Positions 33,336-46,573 of a DNA stretch of 64,000 bases are shown piece by piece; position 1 is the first letter of the stretch; each line of letters begins with the position of its first letter. The stretch spans positions 21,087,285 through 21,151,284 of the forward strand of contig CM055106.1 of assembly GCA_029204225.1 (NCBI GenBank), read 5' to 3'. The DNA comes from Diphasiastrum complanatum (Eukaryota; Streptophyta; Lycopodiopsida; Lycopodiales; Lycopodiaceae). The translations under genes and the position numbers were made by a program. The notes beneath the pieces were generated by a model. That model saw nothing but the letters and a program-made list of their open reading frames with translations, had not been told where the DNA came from and made no database searches.

Positions 33336-36300
33336 TTACTTCCATAACTTGACACACTTGTCGTGGCTGGCAGAGGCAACCATTCCTGTGGCAGGAGATT
33401 GGGCTAAAGCTGCAATTAGGCCTTCATGAGCAGCAATGGTCATACTTTTGTTCTCTGCCATGTTCCAAAGCTCCAATGACTGGAAAGTGGATTGAAATAT
33501 TTGCACAAGTTAGTCCAGAAAATTCACACATGACAAAAAACACATCCAGATAGCAAAAGCAACATCTTTAGGTCTATAGTATGGAATACTCCCTATTTGA
33601 TATAAATGAACACCAACACCAGAGAGTGCAATCAAATGAAAAAAGAATTTGGGTTATAAAAGTTACCAAACAAATTGTGAACAGATGTATGAAAAATCAA
33701 TATCAATTTTGCAATCATAAATTAGCGGAAGTCTGAATCCATTGTCATAGAGCCAGAATGTCAGAAAAAAGAAATAGTGAATTCAGTCATGAGTTCAATG
33801 TTGTGTTGCAGCGGATCCGCTGCAAAAACGTTCCGGATCGTGCGATCCGGAACGTCAGCGATCCGTGTTCTGACGCCAATGGTTTGTAGATCTACTGATT
33901 CCATTTTCTGTTAGAAAATGATAGAAAGAGTTAGAAGGAGCCTTCCTTAGACTAGCGGGAATTGTATACTTCCATCAGAATCGCGGTGCATCTATGGCTG
34001 AAACCATCTACTGATGTCCAAATTTTTGAAACCATATGAAAATGCAACCAGTTTTCTTGAACCATCTACTGATGTCCAAATTTCTAATCAATGTAGCCTG
34101 CAACCATCTGAAACCAAGCAACAGATTTGCATAACAATTGCTTTTTTGATATCCTTTCACATGATACCCATATTGGCAACTATACAAAAAAAAAAAAATT
34201 TTGTGTCCGGGAAACCCTAATGGGAAATCGCGATCCGGATCACGGACTGCAACCTTGGTTCAATGATATCATAGAATAGATAGCATGTAGGTATATGCTG
34301 GTGTGTATCTTGCAATTTCACACCAAAAAAAAAGGGTTCCAACCCAGTACGTTCTGGAACATACAGTTCGTACGGGGTTCTAAGGTACTTTGCAATACTT
34401 ATCTACCTGAATTATCTCCCTATAAATTTTGATACTAGTTAAAATTTTAGAGATGCTCCAAGAACCCAAGAGCACCTGGATAGAGGACCGCTATGCAAGT
34501 TGTTAATGCTGACAGAATTCATAAATCTGACACAGCATGTTAATGACATGGTTGTAACTGCATGCATTAAAAAAAAACCCAACAACAATGTGTAAAAGGA
34601 AGTACTATGCATACTTCAAAAGATATGTCCCTGTGATAAATGAATAAAAGCCAAGTTGATTGCCTATGAAATTCAACCTGCAATAGTTGCAAGCAAAGCA
34701 AGCATATTTGAGTGTACCTGATAACAACCAATAACAAGCAGTGACGGATAGTTCGGATGGAATACACAAGAATGGAATTTATTTCCATTGCAGCTTAATT
34801 CATGTACACATTCCCCATCTCCTCCTGACCCCAATGCCCACACTCTCACTGAATCTTCACTAACTGAGGCAACATAATCACCTGTTGCATCCCAGCACAC
34901 TGAAAATACTCCTTTGGTGTGTCTCTGCAAAACAGTTCCTCAAAATTAGTCAAGGAGAGCTGACCGGTGAAATATCACTTCATCTTGTTGCCAGGATTTG
35001 GATTTCTGAATTTTTTATGAAAGAAAGAAGGCCTATTACTTGGAAGCGTGCATCTTTTGTATGAACCAGAATCCGAATATCGTACCTGTAGCGAGTGAAT
35101 ACATGTTTCGGATTCAACATCAAATATGGAGACAATGTTTTCAGCTGCAGCGGCAAGCAACCTTCCAACACGAGGCTGAAATCTTGTTTGAGTCATGCCA
35201 CCCTGGAACGCAGTAGCTACTTGTGAGTGTCAAAATGGTAGCACGGATTGCAACCAATTGGATGCTGAATCTACAGCGGAAGAAGAATAAACCAAGTCCA
35301 AATACCTTAAAAACTCGTGTGCAGATTCCTTGAGTGACACTCCAATAACGTATTTCGCTGTCGTCATCACAAGAACATAAAAGATCCTCATTGTTTGGAT
35401 GAAAGTCCAATGACGTCACAGCTGTTTGATGGCCGGTAAAAGTACGTAATGAGTAGCTTGGCTGCATCATGCAAACTTATATGTTAAGCACAAAAGCATT
35501 TGGTACTATGAGATCCTAGTCTCTAATTACAAAAGACTAGGATAGATCACATGAAAAATATAATACTAGTACATCATTGATATCACTGAATAGAGACTTT
35601 TACAAGAATTATATATAGAGATTGGCGAGGGTAAAAAGGATCACTTGAAGAAATCAACTGATTTTAGATACTAGAGCCACCTTTTCTCTGATTAAAATGA
35701 GCAAAGCTGGCTAGAATCCCCTTGGGTGAGAACATTCAAAGAGACATTTGAAAAAATGAAAAGCAAGCAAACAACTTTGATTGCAACTAGAAATATAATA
35801 GCAAAACGCTTACATTTTCAGCATCCCACACTCTAACACTTTTGTCAAACGAGGACGTTGCCAAGCGTGTTGAGTTAGGACTGAACCTAACGCCGGTTAT
35901 AAAAAATGAATGCTCCTCAAGAGTACTCTTTAGTTTCAAAGTATCCATGTTCCAAAGAACAGCCTATCAAAGACTCCAAGAGTTAGTGTAGTTTGCAAAT
36001 GTAATGGCATTAAGGTGTATATTAGCCAACAAGTATGTACACAGAGGATAGTTTGAACAACCTTCTTATCATGCCCAGCACTGGCCAAAAGCTTTCCATC
36101 GAATGAGAAATCGCAGCAGACAACTTTACTGGTGCTAGCGCGAAGACAACCAACTTCATTGAAAGAAAACCCTGTTTTTCAATTTGACAACATTATTCGC
36201 CATTAGCATACTTGTAACTGATCACTAAGTCGATTTTCCTATGATTGCATGTACAGCCCTCTCCATGCTAAAACTCATTGAGCAAGTACAGATAATTATC

Positions 36301-39300
36301 TTGGAAGCAGCAATCCCCAATGGCATGCAACAAATTTGATAAGAGTAAGGTTTTGAGAAAACCCAAAGAATCAAATGACCTTTTGACATATCCATGCTAA
36401 GACCAGCCGAACTCTGTTTGTTGTTACCGAAAAGGCTTTCACGTGGATCTCCTTCATCATGAGACAAGAAAGACTCCACGTTGTCATCTAAAGAAGCATC
36501 TTCTCCAAACCTGTCAATGTCAGCCTGCAAGGCATGTACGCTCCACAGGATATACTCCAAGATGAGTTGCAGCTTATCATGACATCTTAATATACCACTA
36601 GTAAGCAGTCAGCCTCGTTTTACCATCATTAGTGAAAAAAGTTATCTAGTTAACAGTACTACAACTGACCAACTAGAAGCAGCTTAGGAGCAAAGAATAT
36701 CGAAAAGAAAATATTCCAAAGATAGAGATACATACAAGCTGGTTAGAAGGAGATGCAAGTGTGCCCCCACCATCTGAACCATACATCATCAAAGGTTTAG
36801 ACATGCTTCCACCAGGTTGCAGCATCACATCACCAGGTGTGTGGGTCGAGGGGCTTGAAGGAGAGTTAGGGGAAGGACCAACAGTGTTTCCGGTGCCTGT
36901 GCTGTTTGCAGGACCTGAAGAGGAAGGCTGCTTCCTCTTCCTTCCATTTGGAATTTTGCTAGCAGCCTTGTCAAACAAAAATATTTACGATTAAGAAAAA
37001 AACAACTGCAAGCTTCAACTGATCTGCAACACAACTACAACATGAATACAATAACTAACTGATAAGTATTTTCCTGTACAACAGTACCTTTCCTGTACCA
37101 GTGCTGTTGGTACTGGGACTCGGTGCTAGATTACCATACAACTGATCATTTGCTCGGAATGAATTTGATAAGGCTGCATCAACCGTCACATTTCCATTAA
37201 CACCCTGCCTATCCTGCTGCTGAGAGCTAGCTGATTGCTGCTGCTGAAGATGCTGCTGAGATTGTTGGTTGTTCTGCTGTTGCTGATGCATCGGCGCAAA
37301 TTTCATCTGCAAAAAGACCTTTATAATCGTACACAATTTTGTAGAATGACACCGAAGAGCATAAAATTTGAAGCTAGCCATAAAAACTATCCACAGACAA
37401 GCTGTAGTGTCATCAATCATGAACTAAACGAGACTATCCAACCTTCATCAAAAGCTCCTGATCCTGCGAACCCCGTGATAGAGGAGAAGCAGCTTGGATA
37501 GGTGAACCAACTCCTTGTGATGCATCCCCGAGGGAACTGGATTGGCCTTCTTTTCCTCTTCCAAGAAGAATCCTAAATCTACGAGGGTCCATGTCTGTCA
37601 AAAGTGGAGAGCCTGATGAAATGTTTCCCTGCGCTTGGGCCTGAAGTAGAAGTTGCTGCTGCTGAGGAGAGAGCATTTGTAGCTGCTGATAAGCCTGTGA
37701 GGACTGAAGAAATGTCTTGGGTGACTGTACTAATCCTGGTCTCAATTGATCAATGCCCTGCAGTATTCTGATATAGTGAATTTGTGCTATGTTTAACACG
37801 GTTCAAGAAAACTTTTTGCATATGAGACTAATCCAAGAAACAATTTGAAACAGCCAGAAAGTATGGCATAAAGAGGTAGTCCTTAGCACAGGCATGAAAA
37901 TTGCTAAGTAATACCACCAGATTCCTAACATCTAAGTGCACAACACTTAAAGTAGTAAAATTTAGTCCGAACACCCTTGAAGGTGACAAAAACCTGAACC
38001 CTTTAATGAGCCAAGATCAAGACAGAGGAGCTTGAAGGACATACGGCTAAAGGCCAGCCTTTCATAGACGTTGCTCCCTGGTTCACTCCTGCAAAAAAAG
38101 GGAAGATTGAAACAGTAAATTAGGATTCACAGAACCAAGATAAAGAAACGTGAAGAATTCCCAGATTTCCAGAGGTTTCATTTCCAAGTCAAAGTTTCTG
38201 AACCAATACCTGGATTCAAAAGGGTTGACTTCAAGTGACTCACTCCTGGTACACCAAACATTGAAGGATCGGGAGCAGGAGACCTCTGATTTAAAACCAT
38301 GCTGGCATCAGTTTTGTTGTCCTGCAATGGTTGCTACAGGAATGAAAGCAGAACGAATACGAGCTTCCATGCTTCAAAGATAAGCTCACATGAAGAAGGC
38401 TTGGATAAGCATCTTAATACATCGACAAAACTGCTATAGAAATTGCAAAAAGAGAGATTATTTCACCTGATTTGCTCCTCCTGGTAATTGTTGGGACCTT
38501 CCTTGCACTTGCTGTACTCCTGCTGAGGTATTTGCAGTGCCTTGAAGCAAAGGACTGTCACAAGCTGACACCTTCTCAGACTTGGAAGGAAATATAACAG
38601 AAAATGAACATGAGGAAGATCTGACACTCATCTTTGTGCATCATATAGTGTTTAGCAGGATAACTGCTACATAAAATGCTACCTTGTGCATGTCCAGTGT
38701 TGTAGAACATCATATGTATTCATGCAAAGGCTTAAGGTCTGGCAAAATGGATAAGATCAACCAACCCAGATAATTGGGATGCTGCCTTCAGTAAATTCGT
38801 CTGTCCTGCGTCCAAACCCTGTCCAGGGGTGTCTCCAAATCTCTGCATAGAAAAAGCGATCCAGTTTCAATGTCATCCTAAGATTCATTCGATATTTCGT
38901 TCTTTTCGTTTTCCCAGCAACAGAGAGCATCCATATGTACAATATGTACATCATTGATTAGGCCAAGCCAAGGAGCCCAAGGCTCCAAACATAAATAACA
39001 CAGCAGCCGGGATTCAAGCTTGTGGAAATAGAAACAACTCTCATCCAACACAACCAACTGCCGAGGACTGTTGGGTTCCTCAAATTTTGTTTCCCTATTT
39101 GAAGTATCGATTTGATTACTCATGCGCACTTCACATGAAGCGGGGTTTTGTTTCTTTTAAAATATAGAACAGAGGTTTTTTGTTTCAGTATATAAAATAA
39201 CTCCGATATGACGCACAAGGCACATTTTTCCTCGTCAACATTTTCAGACAGCACGAAATTGGTGAATAAAATCTCCAATTTTGACTATAATAACTAAGTT

Positions 39301-40864
39301 ACTAGAATCAAAGTAAAATTTGTTTTCAGGTATCATTAATACATCAAAATTGGGTAATAAAACTTTAGTTTTTATTAGCTGAATTTACAAGATGGAGGGC
39401 AATAAAAATAGTAAAAGAGCTAAAACTAGCCCACAAAATAGAACTCCAAAACAACATTCTTGTGGCTTTGAAACTGAACGTATAGCCAAACCGAGAAAAT
39501 TAGCCCAAATAATCTTCTGGCTTTGATGTGGTCACCTTTAATCCTGTATCATCAAGCCCATCTCTTTGATGTGGATGCTTCAACCGCTCCTCGTAGATCT
39601 TGGTTGCCATGGCATTAGCTGTTGGCTGACGCAGCAACGCCTCTGCAGACAGGCCATTGGCAGACATATCGCGTCGGGGCTGCTGCTGTGCCTGGCGGTG
39701 AAGCATCTGCAGTTGCTGCAGCTGCAATTGCTGCTGCTGCTGCTGCTGCTGTTGCTGCTGCTGTTGTTGCTGTTGCTGCTGCTGCTGCTGCTGCTGGAGC
39801 TGTTGTTGTTGCTGCTGCTGCTGCTGGAGCTGTTGTTGCTGCTGCTCCCGAGCCTTAATTTGTTGCGTCTAAACCAGCAGAAGAGTTTTTTGATTCAAAA
39901 GTTGGAAAAACTAGAAGATCACACAATTGGCCATATTTTGCCTCAACAAATTTAAGACTATAGCAGCTCAGGCGAAGAATGCTCTATATCACTGGCATTC
40001 TCTTGCTCTTGGAAGAGTAATCTATCATATCTAAGCAACTATTGTAACCGTATATGAAAATTTCATCAAAGGTGGAGGATAATTTTTTGTTTTTAGGTAA
40101 CCAAAAACAAAATTGCACAGCCAGAAAGTAAATATAGAGGCCCATAATAAAAACTATGACCACAAAAAGCAACTAGAATGATACTGTCAGCCCTAATTTG
40201 AGACACAGGCTTAAAGTTGCCATACTTCTATATACGAAGCTGCCACCTCCGAATGCTTCTCATTTGTGCGAGCAATGAATATGTCCCAAAATACAGACCA
40301 CCATTCGAATAAAAACCCCCCAGGAGCATCAATTGCTGCAATTTTACACCAAGAAACACACCAATTGCCGTGATTTTGCACGCAAAAATACACCAATTGC
40401 ATCCACATCCTCAACAAAAGTTCAATACCCACCACAGACACTAAAATTACATCCCAATTCAGACATTTCCAATTCAAACCTGAGGCCAAAAACAGAAGAA
40501 TGTTGTTTTTTTTGGTTCAAAAACAAAAGAATTACATCCCTAGAATATTCTCACCTACGGGATCGGATGAAACTTTTCCTTCTGCTTGAAAAGCCTTGGC
40601 AGATGCCTGCAAATTTCTCTTGACAAGATAGTCATAGATGTACACATCCAGCCTGCAAAAACAAAACCCACATCAGAAAAAAAAAAACCCACATCAAATT
40701 CTATCACAGTTTACAGAATCAGGCTCATCTTTCTGGTTTTTGCGGCCTCTGAGCTCATTTCAGAGCCTGACAAGAATCAGACAAGCTGCCACATCTCTGG
40801 TTGAGCAATTGAGAACCCAGTTGGGGATTTACATTTTGTCTGCTTCCCAGTTGCTCTGCCCCAT
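33336..40864 (-). CDS. LUG: LEUNIG / LEUNIG-homolog transcriptional co-repressor
   Basis: A nuclear Gro/Tup1-type co-repressor that binds SEUSS-like adaptors through its LUFS domain and recruits repression machinery in plant development. Start ATG is at 40864-40862 and stop at 33338-33336. Eighteen exons, all GT/AG: 40864-40833, 40652-40555, 40335-40226, 39868-39536, 38842-38762, 38580-38467, 38321-38210, 38088-38045, 37757-37443, 37306-37088, 36966-36736, 36524-36380, 36171-36062, 35963-35814, 35461-35306, 35202-35086, 34924-34718, 33479-33336. Together they give about 905 codons (Arabidopsis LUG is about 930). Residues 1-88 form the LUFS/LisH region ([20 protein letters not shown], then [15 protein letters not shown]). 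Polyglutamine follows (about 89-130), then Gln-rich linkers, a basic GRKRKQ, and seven WD40 repeats from about residue 612 ending [10 protein letters not shown]. No lesion seen. The donor of exon 5 has an alternative GT four bases earlier that would break the frame. Confidence 0.95.
33801..34257. mobile_element. hAT-like MITE in the last LEUNIG intron
   Basis: 457 bp flanked by identical 8-bp GTTCAATG at 33793-33800 and 34258-34265. The ends are TTGTGTTGCAG and, on the other strand, CAAGGTTGCAG: short imperfect terminal inverted repeats of hAT type. Subterminal palindromes are GCAGCGGATCCGCTGC (33808-33823) and a 28-bp one centred at 33841. The 24-base run beginning AACCATCTACTGATG occurs twice (34002 and about 34060). 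No transposase. Confidence 0.65.
39731..39848 (-). repeat. CAG/CAA polyglutamine repeat in LEUNIG exon 4
   Basis: About 118 bp of CAG with interspersed CAA (minus strand), broken twice by a CTC leucine codon. It lies between the LUFS domain and the first Gln-rich linker. In frame with exon 4. Length polymorphism is expected. Confidence 0.95.
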
Positions 40865-41450
40865 CCTGGGTGCCTGGACCGACCGAGACGCAGCCTCGGA
40901 GGCTGGGAATCGAAAGGAAAGCGAAGCAAAAGCGAGATCTTGAGTCAAATTGCGAAAAACTGGTGCCACAGAAAACGCGCAATTGCTCAGCTATCGATGG
41001 CGAGGCAGAGGCAGAGCAGTAGGGCAATTGGGCAGCGCCTCCATGGCCGACTGCATGTGGCAATTCCTCGCTGCGCCTCCACAGGCGAGAGAGAGGGCTC
41101 TTTCGCACGCAATCTCTCAACCCAAAACACGCAAAAGCCAAGACTGGATTTTGCGGAGCGCCTTAATCTCACAACCCTCTCAAACCCCTCCCACTTGGAT
41201 GCCAGCCACGTGTCACCTCCACCACGTGGTCTCTTTTCAGTGGTCCACCTAGAACACGTGGCGAGATCTGAATGCTTATGAGGGAATCCAACGGTGGCGA
41301 GACTAAAAGCAGAAAAGTCGAGCCTGCCTCGAGGGTAGTGACCGAGGGGTCGAATTGGGCCCGCGCGTTTGGATGGCAGCCACGTGTCATGTCCTGATCG
41401 CGACGTGGCCAGATCTGAACGGTTATAAAAGAGCCAACAGGCGACCAACC
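40865..41450. promoter_or_regulatory. LEUNIG 5' region with G-box cluster
   Basis: GC-richer than its surroundings. Four CACGTG G-boxes at 41207-41212, 41223-41228, 41255-41260 and 41381-41386, the sort bound by bZIP and bHLH factors. Two diverged copies of a roughly 170-bp unit (TTGGATG-x-CAGCCACGTGTCA ... GATCTGAA) contain most of them. A TATA-like TTATAAAAG at about 41424-41432 points to the plus strand, away from LEUNIG. The LEUNIG transcription start was not determined. Confidence 0.5.
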
Positions 41451-43699
41451 AGTTTCATTGACAAGGAAAGGCTGAACCTAGTGAATTAGCTAGGTCTGGA
41501 ATTCCCATACCTAGCACACGAAGCACAGGAGCACTAGGTTCGGAAGCTGGGGCCATGTCACAAGTCTTATCCAAGATCTTTATTTGTTGGCAAGGCCCCT
41601 TGTCTTGGGGCCCCTTAGGGGTCAAGGCCCTTATGCTGGTGAGGGAAATGGGCCGTCCTTTGTCGCATTCCATTGCGGGGGACGAAAGGCCACAAGAATT
41701 ATCCCTTCCGTCACAATATGTCAATTCTAAGGCTTTTCTTCCCCCTTTGGAGGGGGACATGGAAAACGAACTTTTTTGTTTTTTGGAACGAACGCTTCAA
41801 AAGGTTTGTCCCAAAAGTTATTTCATATCATGTTTAGTGTTGTTTGCTCGAAAATACAAAGGAAAACCAAAGAGTTAAAATGGGTTTGTAATACTTCACG
41901 CTGACCATGAGTTGGCAAGCGCACACACGAATGCCCCTCTTTCAGATTGAGGACTTATTTGAATTCATGCCACACCAATGACCCCTTTTTTTAACTTGTC
42001 CTCACCCCTACATGGCAAAAAATTTGGCAACCTCATGGGGCCTTCAAAGACCATTTTTTGGTAGGTATATATTAACCGACTATCGAGGACCAACCTAGAT
42101 TGGTATATGATTCTATGATTCTAGAGTCGATACCCAACTAGAGACAAATTAAAATAGTACAAGATTTTTCTCTATACCCAAAATTTACATATGTTATAGA
42201 TTCCATTCATGATGATCCAAATGCATTGGTGGGACCAACAAAGCCTTGGCTTTTCAAATCGTGTGCATATTGCATCAAAAATATCATGCCCTTCAATAAT
42301 TGCATACTCCTTTTCAAAAAAGCGTGACTTTAAAATAATTAGATATTTTTACCCTAGTTTATAATTGGCTAGTATCACCCATTGGAATATCAATCCAACC
42401 AACTTGTACAACCTGCTTATACTAATATCTATACTAATATTAGGCTAGTAGAAATCAAACGTAGATGTTACAAATTTCAACATTTGCTTAACGTTGGAAT
42501 AGACCAAATTTTTGATAAATGGACCAACGGGGAGCCCTTTGCCATGAACCATGAACTTCTCATATCCCTAGTCCAAACAAACCTAAGCTCCTAAACCCTA
42601 AGCGAGCATCCTAAATTTGCAAGGCACTTTCGGGCCCCACCTTGATTGCTAGCTTTGTGAGGGGTAAAGGCTTGGGTTGTGGGCTTTACAATTTTGTTTT
42701 TCTTTTTGGTTAATATGGCTTGTGATTAATGTCATTTTGTTGAAGCTTATTTTTGTTTTGTTCTATGGTTCACTTGCACTTGCTAGTTAATGTCATCTTT
42801 GCTTTAATTCATAAAGATTGTGGGCTTTTTCACATAAGACTATTTGCAACCACAAGTTCACGTGCACAAGTACAGGAACCCTGGATAAATGTTAGGCCTC
42901 GGGAGTAGCAGAAACATAACTAATATAGAGGGTTAACACTATAACAGATAAACATGGTGAAAAAAAAAATTAACATATTCGAAGGGAACATATATGCATC
43001 GAATCAGATTAAAAATGTGAACACTTATGGCGAGAATGAAACAAAAATGTGGCTCTGTTCAAGATGACGGCTCTGTATGTCCTATGTGTTGCATTTGTTG
43101 AGGAGCACCAACAAAGCTAGAGTGAAATCTTTGAAGAGCTGAAACGATGGAGCACCAGCTGTGATGGAAGGAATCAGTTTTTGAAATCATGAGATGGACA
43201 TGTGCCGTAGCTGAAAACGTTTGATGAGCCTGGTGGACTGCTGAAAATCTCTTATGAGCGCTAAAAATGTGTTTGATGAGCTGTTAAGCGTGGTGATGGC
43301 CCTGAAAATGTGTTTGATGAGCCGATGAGTCGTAGCATGTTGAGAGTGGTTATGGCGGACAGGGCTTTGATGAGGCGTGGTGATGGCGGGAAGGGCTTTG
43401 ATGAGGTGTGTATGGGAGGGAGCGTTTCGAGAATGGGAGGCTGTGAAAAGAGCTTGAATGGGAGGGGACCCTTTTGAGAATGGGAGCCTTTTAAGAATGG
43501 TGGAAGGGATTGCCCTAAATTTGGACTAGAGGCATGCCCTAAAAAATGTTGGTCTTACCCTAAATGTGGGCTGGTGGGCTAGGAGAATGCCCTTTGTACT
43601 GTAAAATAACATATAAAGAGGGTAAATTCTTCAAGGCACCGTAAATTAATTTAATAATTAACAATTAATTTTGTCGGTTTGATTTTCACTATAAAGTGT
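41451..43699. other. intergenic, no gene recognised
   Basis: Plus-strand frames at 41555-41878 (107 codons) and 42382-42594 have no recognisable domain. 43120-43520 is rich in GATGAG, TGATGGCGG and GAATGGGAG motifs forming an imperfect, degenerate repeat. 43600-43690 is AT-rich, leading into Ty3 element A. Confidence 0.4.
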
Positions 43700-46573
43700 G
43701 TAGTCCTAGATTTTCCTGATGAATCGCACACGTATCAATTCCTTTTTGGAACACCTTGGTTAGAAATGGCCGGAGTGATTTAAGATTGGAAGAAAAACAA
43801 AATAGTTTTTGGCAACAGAGACATGAGAATCTCTGTTGATGCCACATGAAAGATAAAACCTACACATATTGAAGATGATTGCTCTTCAACTACCTATGAT
43901 GACCCCGATAGTATCAATTCGACCATAAAGGGTCATTATGTGCAGAGTATTGATATGATTAACTGGGGTCATGCTTTAGCAACTATCGATTGTGTCAATG
44001 CCACTCTTTGTGAACACGAGGTTCAAGAAGAGGCACCAATCAAAATCACTATACACTCCACGAATATCAACACTCCCATCTTGCCTTTATACATGATAGA
44101 TGCACTCCCTATTGAGTGGATACCTGAGGATGTTTTTCTTACCAAAATATCCACCAGTGAGGATGACATTCTTACTATGGGAGAACATGAATTATCTGAC
44201 GGTCAGCTTATTCATTTGCTAGATCCCGAGCGTTTAGGAAAGTGTCGTATACCGAAAGAGATTAAAATTCCATCACCATTGGCTTGTGTGCAACATCCAC
44301 AACTAGTAAACACTCGTTTATACCGACTGAAATTAAAAGTCTATCAATGGGACGTACACAATGATGAGATCTTGAACACCATTGACGAAGACTTAGTTCA
44401 AGAAAAATCACAAAAACAACCATGCATGCCTACACCTACAAATCCACAAATATCCCGCATGCTAAAAAACAAATCAAGGGTTGATGTATGAATGACTGAT
44501 AAGCAATTCCAAATGCATGAAAAGCTGAAATAGCCAATTAGGCCTCTGATACAAAACCAAAAAATCCTAGTCACGCATCATCATCTACAAGCTCACCTGT
44601 AGAGGACATTCCTAAGATTCCACCTGAGGTAGTTGATGATCCACTTTATGATGTTCCCCAACACTTTAAGGATTACACGACTGGTGACGTCGTCATCAGT
44701 ATGGTAAAGCCAAAATGAGAACCTAAACCATTATGAACTTCTTTTGAGGGACTTACAAAGACTATACCTCTCAATTTGAAGGATGATAATGAAGACATAG
44801 ACCGTATCGTACACGTAGGAGCCCACTTGAATCCAACCTCATTACGAGATTTGGAAAGGTTATTGCACAAATACAGAGATGTGTTTGCATGGAATTAAAG
44901 AAATGAAGGGGGGCCCTTCTGACGTTTGCTATCCATACAATCCCATTATTTGATGGTGCCATACATGTGAGAGCAAAACCTTATCGAACCAATCCTACAT
45001 ATCGAGAAAAGATATGAGAAGATATTCAAAAGCTTCTCGATGCTGGTTTCATTTATGAAATTGAGCACACCAATTGGGTATCACCAATTGTGGTGGTACC
45101 AAAGAAAAACGGTAAACTTCGTATCTACGTGGATTTGAAAAAGCTTAATGATCAAACAAAGAAGGATCACTTTCCCTTACCTTTGATCACACAAATCCTC
45201 GAAGATATGGCAGGAGTAGAAGCTTTTAGCTTCCTAGACGATTTTAGTGGCTATTTCTTAGTCCAAATTGGTCGTGAAGATCGCTTCAAAACGGCCTTTG
45301 TTACAGAGTTTGGCACATTTGCATATCAAGTTATGCCATTCGGTCTGTGCAATGCCCCATCCACATTCCAAAGGGTGATGCAATGAGCTTTTAAAGATTT
45401 GTTACACAAGAATCTAGAGATTTATCTCGACGATCTTGGTGTACATTCTTCTGAGGATAAACATCTCGATGCCCTTGAACAAGTGTCCATTCGCTGTCGT
45501 CGGTTCAGAATTTCATTGAATCTCGAAAAGTGCCAAATCTGGGTTATCCATGGTGTGGTGCTGGGCCATATCATTTCTCGAAATGGTATAGCCACTGATC
45601 CTGAAAAGATAAGAGTGATTCTAGAAATGCCCCTACCAGGAATAGTGAAAAAAATTTACGTCTTTCTGGGCCACATAGGTTATTATCGATTTTTATAATA
45701 CACTACCCTAATAAAGCACGGTTAGTATATCAAATCGTTACTGATCCAACGTGGACAGAAGATAGAATTAAAGCCTTCGAAGACCTCAAACAAGCTTTAG
45801 TCACCGCACCCATTCTTCGTGTGCCCGATTATAATAAGGAGTTTCATGTGCATACGGACGCTAGTAAGTATGCTATTGGTGCTGTTTTAACGCAATCCGG
45901 AGAATTCGAAAAGAATTTCCCAATCTGTTTCCTAAGTCGTCAGCTTGTTCTAGCTGAGGTTAACTATTTCACAATAGACCGTGAAGCACTCACAATGGTC
46001 TATGATGTTCAACAATTTTGACATTATTTGTTAGACCAGCTTTTTGTTTTCTATACAGACCATCATGCTCTTCTTTACCTATTGAATAAACCTTGCAAAA
46101 CTGGACAAATTGCACGATGGTTGTTGATCCTTTTAGAATTCAACTTTCGTATTGTTATTCGGAAGGGGTCACAACATTTTTTGGTTGATCATCTTTCACA
46201 ATTACCTAATGCTGAAGCATCTGATGAGCCAATAAATGATGAGTTACTAGATGTTTGTCTATTTTATATAGATGCAACTCCATTTTGGGCAGATGATATC
46301 ACTAGATATCTAGCCATTGGGGAAATAGATCCTGAGCTGACAAAACTGCAAAAAATAAAGCTTACTATGAAATCCTTACCATATCATCTTATCGCGGGAC
46401 AATTATACATGAGTCTGAAGTCCGACAGATCATTGCCTTGACACATGAAGGTATCGGGGGTGGACATTTCTCCTTCGATGCTACTGCTTGGGCAATTCTG
46501 TTGGCAGTATTTTGGTGGACAACCCTTTTTCGAGACACTTATGCTTATGTAAGAGTTCGCCACGTTTGCCAAT
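43700..46573 (+). pseudogene. Ty3 element A: protease to integrase zinc finger, broken
   Basis: Domain order: end of protease (QFLFGTPWLEMAGVI), linker (MINWGHALATIDC through PKEIKIPSPLA), reverse transcriptase (KKNGKLRIYVDLKKLN, then VMPFGLCNAPSTFQRVMQ, with YLDD at 45423-45434), RNase H (FHVHTDASKYAIGAVLTQSG, HTD...), and the start of integrase (GIGGGHFSFDATAWAILL). Stops occur after VMQ (about 45384) and at 46019-46021 (QQF-stop-HYL), and frameshifts near 44880 and 46420. It ends exactly where the LTR of element B starts. gag and the left LTR are missing. Confidence 0.85.

Noticed and set aside
39566-39955. Plus-strand poly-Leu and poly-Ala frames
   Set aside because: Antisense reading of the LEUNIG polyglutamine repeat.
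40755-41448. Overlapping frames on both strands in the LEUNIG 5' region
   Set aside because: They arise from GC-rich sequence with few stops; the LEUNIG start codon and first splice donor explain the coding part.
41555-41878. 107-codon plus-strand frame right of the LEUNIG promoter
   Set aside because: A TATA box lies upstream, but the translation has no recognisable domain, and the region reads like non-coding DNA. Left as part of the intergenic entry.
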